From positions 1 to 17,443 of the forward strand of contig JBKOWZ010000084.1 of NCBI GenBank assembly GCA_046724665.1: a stretch of 17,443 nt of DNA. The letters run 5' to 3'. The position numbers and the translations under genes were made by a program. Under the pieces are notes generated by a model, which saw only the letters and a program-made list of their open reading frames with translations, made no database searches and had not been told where the DNA came from. Positions 1 to 6,735 of the stretch are shown here, in pieces (the first letter of the stretch is position 1; every line of letters starts with the position of its first letter). This DNA comes from Actinocrinis sp046724665. GTDB taxonomy: Bacteria > Actinomycetota > Actinomycetes > Streptomycetales > Catenulisporaceae.

Positions 1-387
1 ATCCTGGGCCGTGTATACGTGGCCGAGTGCGACGGACGTCTGCAAACACTGTGACACGGTATTGCTACGGTGGCAACATGCACCGTGGACGAAGCACCGG
101 CGCCGCGCGGAAGCCGGTCCGGCGCCCCGCGCCCGCGACGGAAGGGACCTGCTCGGACATCGCCTAGACGCAGATCGCGTTCAGCCTCGTGGGCTCGGCG
201 CCGACTTCGACTTCGACTTCGACTCCGACACTGACACCGACCCCGACACCGTCGTGCTCGCCTGCTCTCGCCTCCGACGGCACCGTCTGGCTGCTATTCC
301 CCTGCCTGATACTTGCCAGTAACCTGCGCTTCACGTGGGCGCCACCGGGCGCTTGTTCGGGCATCAGGGACTGAGGAGAAGGCAGCC
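1..387. other. Gene-free leader region upstream of the SGNH hydrolase
   Basis: I see no convincing gene here. Short open frames exist on both strands but lack a good ribosome binding site, and their compositions are dominated by a simple repeat at 203-250. The promoter of the downstream gene is probably in this stretch. A GATACT element at 308-313 could be a -10 box, but no good -35 matches it, so I do not call it. Confidence 0.5.
203..250. repeat. Hexanucleotide tandem repeat, eight GACNNN units
   Basis: Eight consecutive hexamers begin with GAC: GACTTC three times, then GACTCC, GACACT, GACACC, GACCCC and GACACC. Depending on frame the tract would encode alternating Asp-X, Thr-X/Pro-X or Arg-X dipeptides. 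No frame through it looks like a complete gene, so I treat it as a non-coding simple repeat. A related GACCGT-rich tract recurs inside the next gene at about 565-606. Confidence 0.8.
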
Positions 388-1401
388 GTGAATCATCGGC
401 GATTCATCGCGCTCACCGGCATACTCGTGGCCGCACTCGCGGTCGGCGGTCCGGCGGCGGCCGGACAGAGCGCAGCCGGGACGGCCACCGTCAGTACGAA
501 CGCAGCAGACACGGCAGACGCGGCGTATATGGCGTACGCGGCGACGATCACGCCCGACCACGGCGGTGACCGTGATGGCGACCGTGACCGTGTCGGTGAC
601 CGCGATTGGCGCCTCGAGAGGTTCGACTACTACCTCGCGCTCGGCGACTCGCTCGCCGTGGGCGTGCAGCCGAACGCAGCCGGCGTCAGTCTGCCGACCC
701 CGCAGGGTTATGCCGACGACCTAGCCCAGCGTCTGCGTGAGCGTAATCGGCACTTGACGTTCGTGGACCTGGGTTGCCCCGGCGAAACGACCACCACGAT
801 GCTGGTCGGCGGCTGCCCGTTCCCGCACAGCTACACCGATCAGGTGGACGCCGCGGTCACGTTCCTCACCGATCACCCCCACGCGCGCATCCTGGTCACC
901 CTCGACATCGGCGCGAACAACGTAGACGGCTGCGCGACCGCGTCAGGAATCAACATCGCGTGCGTCGCGTCCGGCCTCAGAACCGCGGCTGCTGACCTGC
1001 CCAAGATCCTCGGCGCGCTCACGGCAGCCGCAGGCAAGCGCGTCGAGTTCGCCGCAATGAACTACTACAACCCCTTCCTCGCACTCTGGCTCAGCGGTCC
1101 CGCTGGCCAGCAGCAGGCAATCGCGTCGGTGCAGTTGCAGGCGCAACTCAATGGCCTCCTGGAGCAGGCCTACGACGCATTCGGCATCCGCGTCGCCGAC
1201 GTCTCCGGCGCCTTCCAGAGCACGCAGTTCACCCCGCTCGTCCAGCTCACCCCCACCCTGCAAGTGCCCCTGAACGTCGCGCGAGTGTGCCAGTGGACCT
1301 GGATGTGCGCCCCCGCACCGGTCGGCCCCAACATCCACGCCAACAAGACCGGCTACGAGCAAATCGCCGACGCGTTCGCGGACCTCGTCGCCGCGCGTTG
1401 A
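388..1401 (+). CDS. Secreted SGNH/GDSL-family hydrolase (esterase/lipase)
   Basis: The GTG start at 388 follows a GAGGAGAAGG ribosome binding site at 373 and gives 337 residues beginning MNHRRF. This start puts a typical signal peptide (basic n-region, hydrophobic 6-25) at the N-terminus. The mature protein has the SGNH blocks: GDSL at 86-89 with nucleophile Ser88, the block II glycine in the DLGCPGE segment (128-133), GANN at 175-178 for the oxyanion Asn, and a C-terminal IHANKTGY block with His317. Family members usually have Asp two or three residues before that His; here Pro314-Asn315 stand there, so the triad Asp appears missing. Residues 59-75 form an unusual Asp-Arg-rich low-complexity segment just before the catalytic domain. 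Several Cys suggest disulfides, as expected outside the cell. The substrate is unknown (lipid or acetyl ester). A terminator follows, so it is probably monocistronic. Confidence 0.88.
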   Translation: MNHRRFIALTGILVAALAVGGPAAAGQSAAGTATVSTNAADTADAAYMAYAATITPDHGGDRDGDRDRVGDRDWRLERFDYYLALGDSLAVGVQPNAAGVSLPTPQGYADDLAQRLRERNRHLTFVDLGCPGETTTTMLVGGCPFPHSYTDQVDAAVTFLTDHPHARILVTLDIGANNVDGCATASGINIACVASGLRTAAADLPKILGALTAAAGKRVEFAAMNYYNPFLALWLSGPAGQQQAIASVQLQAQLNGLLEQAYDAFGIRVADVSGAFQSTQFTPLVQLTPTLQVPLNVARVCQWTWMCAPAPVGPNIHANKTGYEQIADAFADLVAAR

Positions 1402-1423
1402 TCGAGGACTCTCGTTGACCCTG

Positions 1424-1449
1424 GCCCGGCCTCTCATACGGGGCCGGGC
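1424..1449 (+). terminator. Hairpin terminator after the SGNH hydrolase
   Basis: GCCCGGCC at 1424-1431 pairs perfectly with GGCCGGGC at 1442-1449 around a 10-nt loop, and G-U pairs could extend it outward. A pyrimidine-rich stretch (GCTTCTCTGTT) follows. It lies 22 nt after the stop codon, as expected of an intrinsic terminator. Confidence 0.7.
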
Positions 1450-1574
1450 TGCTTCTCTGTTGAGTGCATAGCGCAGACAACCTAGATCAATGCGAGCTGC
1501 TGGTATGACGCGGAAACTCGGGGGAGCTTGCGTGGGCGGGTTCGGGATCGGGAATTCGATCACGTCGTGGAGTG

Positions 1575-1604
1575 TTGCGGTTACGGAGCGCAGGATTATA
1601 TAGT
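1575..1604 (+). promoter_or_regulatory. Housekeeping-type promoter of the esterase-STAND gene
   Basis: TTGCGG at 1575-1580 and TATAGT at 1599-1604 are separated by 18 nt, a good match to the principal sigma-factor consensus. Transcription should start near 1611, leaving about 70 nt of 5' UTR. The direct repeats ATAGTGG (1600-1606 and 1624-1630) and AACCTT (1607-1612 and 1615-1620) surround the predicted start and could be an operator. A small CCCCGG/CCGGGG hairpin (1634-1649) lies in the UTR, 22 nt before the ribosome binding site. Confidence 0.6.
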
Positions 1605-1679
1605 GGAACCTTCGAACCTTGCGATAGTGGCGGCCCCGGGTTTCCGGGGTGGCGCCGCGACGTGAGACTTAGGGGGAAT

Positions 1680-4613
1680 ATGCCGGCGCCGGCTCAGTGT
1701 CTGGTGGTCGTGCATGGACTGTTCTCCGGCCCTGAGGCCTGGGACGAGTTCACCAAGGTGTTGCAGAGCGACTCCGAGCTCGGTGACGTGCGGATTCATC
1801 CGTTCGAGTACTCGACGCCCAAGGTGCGGCTGCGGCCGGATCGGCGGATTCCCGAACTGGACACGATCGCCGAGCAGTTTCGCACGTTCCTTACTTCCGA
1901 TCTGCGCGACGAGAATTCGATCGTCATCGTGACGCACAGCCAGGGCGGTCTGGTCGTTCAGCGGATGCTGCATCGGGTGATCAGCGAGGCGGCAGCCGCT
2001 CAGCTGAGCCGGATCAAGTCGATCGTGATGTTTTCGTGCCCGAATTCGGGGTCGGCGTTCTTTCTGAGCCTGAGGCGGGTGTTCTTCGGGGGCAGGAACG
2101 CTCAGGAGAAGCAGTTACGCCCGCTGGACCGCGGTGTGATCGAGGCTCAGCGAACTGTGCTGCTCTCGGTCGTCAATGCCCGTAGGGCGACGCATAACTC
2201 GTACCCGATTCCGGTCATCGCGTGCGGCGCGTCATCCGACAACGTCGTTCCCGACTACGTCGCGACGGGCGTTTTCCCGACCAAGTACGTCGTTCCCGGA
2301 GATCACTACAGCGTCATACGACCGGAGGATCAGAGTTCGCCCTCGTACACCATCGTTCGCAACGCCCTGCTCGCGCCTTCGTTGTCGGTGGACGGGGCCG
2401 GGTCTGGCGGCGGCGACGATCCGGATCCGGAGGGTACGGGCGCGGGCGCGGGCGCGGGTGAGGCGTCGTCCGCGCGGGTGCCACCGCCCACGGAGGATCC
2501 GAACCGGCAGAATTCCGTGAGCGTGCCCACTCACCTGCACCCTCCTCGTGTGCGCGGCCGGGACGAGCTCATCCATTCGTTGTCTGAGAAAAGTTCGAAG
2601 CGGGTCCATGTCCTGGCGGGTCTCCAGGGCGTCGGCAAGACGTGCGTGGCACTGGAGTTGGCGCGCAGGCTGGAGGCGGCGAAGTGGGACGTGTGGTGGA
2701 TCCAGGCGGATCACGCGGGCACGGACATGTTCGAGCTCGCGCATCGTCTGGACATCCCGTATGTCGAGATACTCTCCGCGCAGCAGAACGAGAGGCAGGC
2801 TGCTGACATCGTCTGGCGGTACCTGGAACAGCGGACCGACAACTGGCTCCTCGTGTTCGACAACGCCAACAACCCCGACGCGTTGGGGCCGGTCGAGGGC
2901 GGAGTCTTGCTGCTGCAAGGCTGGCTGCGTTCTCCTAGTACTGACAAAGGGCGGGTCGTGGTCACCAGCCACGTCATCAGCCACCAGATGTGGGGGCCGC
3001 ACTGCGAGGTGCACGAGGTGCAGCCCTTGCGCGACGAGGACGGCGCCTCGATGATCCGGGACCACGTCGACGAAACGGCCGGCACCTTCGAGGCGGCGAA
3101 GAAGCTCTCCCGCGAGCTTGGCGGGATACCGCAGTCCCTGATGAACGCCGCCACGTATCTGAAGTCTGTGACCGGCGGCGCCGATCTCGCCGACTACCGC
3201 GGGCGTGACTTCGACAGCTACCGTGAGGCGGTCGCCAGCCTGGAGCGCCGGCTGCCGCAGTCCGCGTCGGACCCGGTACTGCGGAGCCTGAGAAGCTCGT
3301 TCAACATGTCGGCCCAGGCTCTGATCGACCGTGACGACCTCGCCGCGGCCCAACTGCTGAAGATCCTGGCCTGTATGGACCGCTCCCAGGTTCCTTATGA
3401 TCTGCTCGTCCATCCCGAGCGGCTCGCGAGTTCCGCGCTGTTCACGGGCGTCCCGATCGAGCAACTGAGCTCGGCCGTGCAGTCCTTGGCCAATGCCGGA
3501 CTGGTCACCCTGTCCATCCGGGGCGACCACCGGGATCCGCTGCGTCGGCGTCTGGAGCTGCATCCGTTCGCCCACATGGCTTTTCGCGAGGAGGCCCTGG
3601 CCGGCGACCGCGGCGAGGACTACCACGCCACGATCCTGCACATGCTCGAGGACGCCACCGAGAACCTGGACCCCGACCTGCCCGAAAGCTGGGCGGTGTG
3701 GGCGGCGGTCTGGCCGCACGTGGCCACTCTCGCCAAGAACGTCACCACCGTGCCGGCCCAGGCCCGCTACGACCGCGGCCTGGTCGAGGCGGCGCTCAGA
3801 CAGGCCAGGCGCGCCGCCCGCTACATGATCGCCGCGGGATATTTCGAGTCCGCCGCCGAACTGCTCCACCCGCTGATCGACTCCTGCGACACGTACGGTT
3901 TCGCCACCGACGCAGAGGTGATTCTCGCCTTGCGCCACGAGCGCGGCCGGCTGGCGATCGAGCGGGGCGACTATGCCGCGGCTGAGGAGCAGTTACGGCG
4001 CCTGGTCACGGAACGCGAGCGCGTGCTGGGGGTCAACCATCCGGACACCTGGGCCACCCGGCACAAAGTCGTCAAGGTTGTCTTGGAACAGGGTGGCTGG
4101 GCGTACGCCGAGCCGGAACTCCAGAAGATCCTGCGGGCCGAGAAGCTGATCCACCGGGACCAGCCCGCGCACCGCGACGTGATCACCGTGTGGCATACGC
4201 TCGCCCGCACGCTGCTCGGCCTCGGCCGCGGCGAAGAGGCCGAGAAGATGTGTCGGGAGGTCCTCGACCTGAGCAAGCGGGGCCTGCCGGATTCCGACAA
4301 CGAGGTGCTCTTCCTGCACCAGACCCGGGCCCGGGCGCTGCTGAGCGAGGGCCGGGCCGATGACGCCGAACAGGTGATCCGCGAGGCGATCGCGCTGGTG
4401 GACCGGCCGCGCTCGCCGCGCGTCCTGGCCCAACGCCACGTCCTGTGCCTGACCATGGTGGCGCAGGGTCGGCTGGAGGAGGCGGTCACCGCCCTGGAGG
4501 AACTGGTCCTTGAGGAGGACCGCGAATTCGGATCGGAACATCCACTCACGAAGAGTACGCGCGAGACCTTACAGAGCACGATCGCTGCTATCACCAAGAA
4601 CCCGGACGTGTGA
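1680..4613 (+). CDS. Esterase/lipase - NB-ARC STAND NTPase - TPR fusion (NLR-like conflict sensor)
   Basis: The ATG at 1680 is preceded by AGGGGG (1671-1676) and gives 977 residues; an upstream in-frame extension to 1572 would run through the promoter and UTR. Residues 1-230 are an alpha/beta hydrolase of SERAC1/PGAP1-like type: oxyanion segment VVVHGLFSG (9-17), nucleophile Ser87 in THSQGG, acid Asp187 in SSDNVVP and His209 in GDHYSVIRP, so the triad looks intact. A Gly/Ala/Pro-rich linker (235-275) follows. The NTPase has Walker A GLQGVGKT (314-321), Walker B LLVFDNA (390-396, Asp394), a GRVVVTS sensor strand (424-430) and a GGIPQSL motif (481-487) resembling NB-ARC GxP, then a winged-helix-like region (about 540-640). 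The C-terminus (about 735-977) is a TPR array including a kinesin-light-chain-type NHPDTWATR repeat. Known STAND proteins of this plan oligomerise on ligand binding and activate the fused effector. The trigger and ester substrate are unknown; antiphage or self/non-self defence is inference. Three in-frame TTA codons are present (2115, 3993, 4569). Confidence 0.9.
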   Translation: MPAPAQCLVVVHGLFSGPEAWDEFTKVLQSDSELGDVRIHPFEYSTPKVRLRPDRRIPELDTIAEQFRTFLTSDLRDENSIVIVTHSQGGLVVQRMLHRVISEAAAAQLSRIKSIVMFSCPNSGSAFFLSLRRVFFGGRNAQEKQLRPLDRGVIEAQRTVLLSVVNARRATHNSYPIPVIACGASSDNVVPDYVATGVFPTKYVVPGDHYSVIRPEDQSSPSYTIVRNALLAPSLSVDGAGSGGGDDPDPEGTGAGAGAGEASSARVPPPTEDPNRQNSVSVPTHLHPPRVRGRDELIHSLSEKSSKRVHVLAGLQGVGKTCVALELARRLEAAKWDVWWIQADHAGTDMFELAHRLDIPYVEILSAQQNERQAADIVWRYLEQRTDNWLLVFDNANNPDALGPVEGGVLLLQGWLRSPSTDKGRVVVTSHVISHQMWGPHCEVHEVQPLRDEDGASMIRDHVDETAGTFEAAKKLSRELGGIPQSLMNAATYLKSVTGGADLADYRGRDFDSYREAVASLERRLPQSASDPVLRSLRSSFNMSAQALIDRDDLAAAQLLKILACMDRSQVPYDLLVHPERLASSALFTGVPIEQLSSAVQSLANAGLVTLSIRGDHRDPLRRRLELHPFAHMAFREEALAGDRGEDYHATILHMLEDATENLDPDLPESWAVWAAVWPHVATLAKNVTTVPAQARYDRGLVEAALRQARRAARYMIAAGYFESAAELLHPLIDSCDTYGFATDAEVILALRHERGRLAIERGDYAAAEEQLRRLVTERERVLGVNHPDTWATRHKVVKVVLEQGGWAYAEPELQKILRAEKLIHRDQPAHRDVITVWHTLARTLLGLGRGEEAEKMCREVLDLSKRGLPDSDNEVLFLHQTRARALLSEGRADDAEQVIREAIALVDRPRSPRVLAQRHVLCLTMVAQGRLEEAVTALEELVLEEDREFGSEHPLTKSTRETLQSTIAAITKNPDV

Positions 4614-4702
4614 AAGTGTCGAAAGAGGGCTGGAGGCGGGCGCTCGGGCGGCTACTCTTAGTTGTCGGCCGACGCTCCAGGGTGAAACGGGAGAAAGAGG
4701 AC

Positions 4703-4894
4703 ATGTCGAACAGGTGGTGGTTTCGGAAGGGCAGCGACCAGGACGCCCGGCCATCAGGGGCGGAGGAACGCGAGGACGCCGAACTGCAACGTATGGCGGC
4801 CGCACAGCGCATCGTCCGGGAATCGCTCGAACGGGACCGGGTCGCCCTGGAACTGGCCGCGAAGACCATTTTCCGGGCGGGCAACGTGCGTTGA
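4703..4894 (+). CDS. Small charged helical protein downstream of the STAND gene
   Basis: I do not recognise this 63-residue protein. The ATG at 4703 is preceded by GGGAG (4689-4693) and AAGAGG (4695-4700). It begins with an aromatic/basic segment (MSNRWWFRKG), followed by a Glu/Arg/Ala-rich stretch (about 20-58) that should form one amphipathic helix. No signal peptide or membrane segment is seen. It lies 89 nt behind the STAND gene on the same strand, suggesting co-transcription and perhaps an accessory or regulatory role, which is inference. An alternative GTG start at 4610 overlaps the STAND stop codon (GTGA) and would add 31 mostly basic residues, but it has no ribosome binding site. A TACTCT at 4653-4658 could be a -10 box, without a clear -35. 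Confidence 0.6.
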   Translation: MSNRWWFRKGSDQDARPSGAEEREDAELQRMAAAQRIVRESLERDRVALELAAKTIFRAGNVR

Positions 4895-4907
4895 GCCGCG
4901 CCCCGCC
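4876..4907 (+). terminator. Possible stem-loop overlapping the small gene's stop
   Basis: GGCGGG (4876-4881) can pair with CCCGCC (4902-4907), enclosing a CAACG/CGTTG mini-stem (4882-4893). The arms are separated asymmetrically and no T-run follows, so this would be a weak terminator closing the STAND/small-gene unit. Confidence 0.35.
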
Positions 4908-4981
4908 TGAATTCGCCGTTTTACCCGCGATGCCCGGGGAATATTACGCTCGGCCGGCATCTCAGACAGGACGGCGGGGAC

Positions 4982-5785
4982 ATGAAGCCTGTCTCAGCAC
5001 ACGATCCCTTCTTCCAGCCGGTCACGGCGCCGAAATTCAGTCGTGACCTGCTCGGCGACCTGGTGGCGGGGCGGATCGCCGCGATACAGGTCCCTGATTT
5101 CGTACCGTCATGGTTCTGCGAACGGACGCTGGCGGCGCTGGAGACGGTCAGCTTCGACTCCTACGACCCGGACCGGGTTTACCCACGGGTCATGCGTTTC
5201 GGCACCGGTGTCAGCGACCACAACGTCGGCGGCCGGATCGCGGAGAGCTACTGGTCGGCGCTTGACTTAAGCCTCAAGGCTTTGACGGAACTCGCGCTGC
5301 CTTTCGACCCTTTCTCAGTATGCCGAGAAGCTCTGGCCGAGCAGTGGCCCGGAGGCGTGGCGGTCGGCACGCACGGCGGCCGGGCCGTGGGCTCGGGCGT
5401 CGTACGAGAGCCCAACGGCGGTTTCCAGGTCCACTTCGACGACGCGTTGCGTGAGTTCGGCGGGAAACTGCTTGACGCGAACCTGGTGGCGCAATTCGCG
5501 TTCAACTGCTACCTGAGCGTTCCCGAGCGAGGCGGCGAGACCGTCGTCTGGCGGCACACCTGGGAGCCGGCCGACGAGGCGCACCGGCTGCCGCACTCCT
5601 ACGGCTACGGCGAAACGGTGATCGGCGACGCCGAGTCGTTCGAGCTCACCCCGCAGGTCGGCATGGCCATGCTGTTCAACCCTCGGCACTTCCACGCCGT
5701 GCGGCCGAGCCACGGCGCCCGTCGTATCGCCCTCGGTTTCGCCATGGGCCTGGCGGACACCGGCGAGTTGTTCGTCTGGGGATGA
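4982..5785 (+). CDS. 2-oxoglutarate/Fe(II)-dependent oxygenase-like protein
   Basis: The ATG at 4982 follows AGGACGGCGGGG and gives 267 residues. The double-stranded beta-helix iron site is recognisable: His151 and Asp153 in VHFDD form the HxD pair, and a C-terminal NPRHFHAVRPSHGARRIAL segment (233-251) supplies the distal His (His238, or His236) with Arg248 ten residues later, the usual spacing for the residue binding the 2-oxoglutarate carboxylate. Because the Asp is kept, hydroxylation or a related oxidation is more likely than halogenation, where Gly or Ala replaces it. No signal peptide is seen, so it should be cytoplasmic. The substrate is unknown; a small molecule is more likely than a protein, by general family behaviour only. 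A PhzF-family gene follows 85 nt downstream. Leu96 is encoded by a rare TTA codon (5267). Confidence 0.78.
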   Translation: MKPVSAHDPFFQPVTAPKFSRDLLGDLVAGRIAAIQVPDFVPSWFCERTLAALETVSFDSYDPDRVYPRVMRFGTGVSDHNVGGRIAESYWSALDLSLKALTELALPFDPFSVCREALAEQWPGGVAVGTHGGRAVGSGVVREPNGGFQVHFDDALREFGGKLLDANLVAQFAFNCYLSVPERGGETVVWRHTWEPADEAHRLPHSYGYGETVIGDAESFELTPQVGMAMLFNPRHFHAVRPSHGARRIALGFAMGLADTGELFVWG

Positions 5786-5870
5786 CGGTCGGCCACGCGC
5801 GCGTCGGCGCGGTTTCCGGCGATTTCTGGAAATTCCTCGAGGCGGGTCGGGCCTTCGATACCCTGAGCCC

Positions 5871-6710
5871 ATGTTGATCGAACGATATGCAGCGTTCAGT
5901 ACTACTCCAGACGGCGGTAATCCGGCTGGAGTAGTACTCGACGCCGCGGGGAGCGACGAGGCCGCCATGCAGGCCATCGCCGCTCAGGTGGGCTATTCGG
6001 AGACGGCGTTCGTGACCGGCGCCACCGATGAATCACTGCGCATCAGGTATTTCAGCCCGCTGATCGAAGTGCCGTTCTGCGGCCATGCGACGATCGCCAC
6101 GGCGGTCGCGTACGCCAACCGGCACGGGGTCGGACATCTGCTCCTGGAGACCAATTCCGGCCCGGTCGCCGTCGATACCGCGCGCGGGGATGACGGACGG
6201 ATCACGGCGACCCTGGTCAGCGTGCCTCCCCAGGTGCGTCAGCTCGCTGAATCGGACTTGGCCGCCCTGCTGGGAGCCCTGCGCTGGTCGGCCGACGAGC
6301 TGGACGCCGCGCTACCGCCGCGGCTGTCCTTCGCCGGGGCCTGGCACCCGATCATCGCCGCGGCGACGCGCGCCCGGCTGGCCGACCTCGACTACGACTT
6401 CGACGGCCTGGCCGCGATCATGACGGCGAACGACTGGACGACGGTCGATCTGGTGTGGCGGGAATCGCCGACCGTTTTCCACGCCCGCAATCCCTTCCCG
6501 CCGGGCGGCGTCTACGAGGACCCGGCGACCGGCGCCGCCGCCGCGGCATTCGGCGCCTATCTCCGCCACGAAGGCCTTGTGACGGCGCCCGCGACGCTGA
6601 CCATCCATCAGGGCACGGATATGGGTCGGCCGAGCGTGATCAGGGTGCAGGTGCCGGCGGATCACGCTCACGGCATCGGCGTGTCGGGTACGGCGGTGCC
6701 GCTTTCCTGA
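5871..6710 (+). CDS. PhzF-family isomerase/epimerase-like protein
   Basis: This 279-residue protein has the PhzF signatures: GGNPAGVV (15-22), GYSETAFV with the probable catalytic Glu44, FSPLIEVPFCGHATIA (61-76), and a C-terminal EDPATGAAAAAFGAYL block followed by HQGTDMGRPS. Members have the diaminopimelate-epimerase fold. PhzF itself isomerises trans-2,3-dihydro-3-hydroxyanthranilate, but most relatives have unknown substrates and no phenazine genes are visible here. The ATG has no ribosome binding site, but TACCCT (5859-5864) ends 6 nt before it, so the mRNA may be leaderless. Codons 10-23 contain a perfect 13-bp inverted repeat built from codons untypical of this DNA (AGT, ACT, CCA, GTA). 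The gene converges on the RidA gene. Confidence 0.88.
   Translation: MLIERYAAFSTTPDGGNPAGVVLDAAGSDEAAMQAIAAQVGYSETAFVTGATDESLRIRYFSPLIEVPFCGHATIATAVAYANRHGVGHLLLETNSGPVAVDTARGDDGRITATLVSVPPQVRQLAESDLAALLGALRWSADELDAALPPRLSFAGAWHPIIAAATRARLADLDYDFDGLAAIMTANDWTTVDLVWRESPTVFHARNPFPPGGVYEDPATGAAAAAFGAYLRHEGLVTAPATLTIHQGTDMGRPSVIRVQVPADHAHGIGVSGTAVPLS
5898..5938 (+). promoter_or_regulatory. Perfect 13-bp inverted repeat within the start of the PhzF-like gene
   Basis: AGTACTACTCCAG (5898-5910) is the exact reverse complement of CTGGAGTAGTACT (5926-5938), with a 15-nt spacer that could add a CGG/CCG pairing. It begins 28 nt into the coding sequence. In RNA it would form a strong hairpin. In DNA the palindrome could be an operator just downstream of the proposed transcription start. 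Confidence 0.75.
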
Positions 6711-6735
6711 CCGTCCGGTCGTCGTAGCCGTCAGG
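6706..6735. terminator. Weak bidirectional stem-loop between convergent genes
   Basis: CCTGAC (6706-6711) and GTCAGG (6730-6735) are inverted repeats spanning the 20-nt gap between the two convergent stop codons. A nested GACCG/CGGTC pairing (6709-6720) is an alternative. No T-tract follows on either strand. Confidence 0.3.

Noticed and set aside
189..374. 61-codon frame with a Thr/Pro-rich linker-like stretch
   Set aside because: The linker appearance comes from the hexamer repeat; there is no ribosome binding site and no domain on either side, and an in-frame stop lies just upstream at 165.
2232..3938. Long minus-strand open frame opposite the STAND gene
   Set aside because: Shadow of a GC-rich gene; the plus-strand frame has clear Walker motifs, TPRs and a catalytic triad, while the minus frame shows no domain.
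5871..6710. Phenazine biosynthesis cluster
   Set aside because: Only a PhzF-like protein is present; no other phenazine genes are visible, and PhzF relatives are widespread with unrelated roles.
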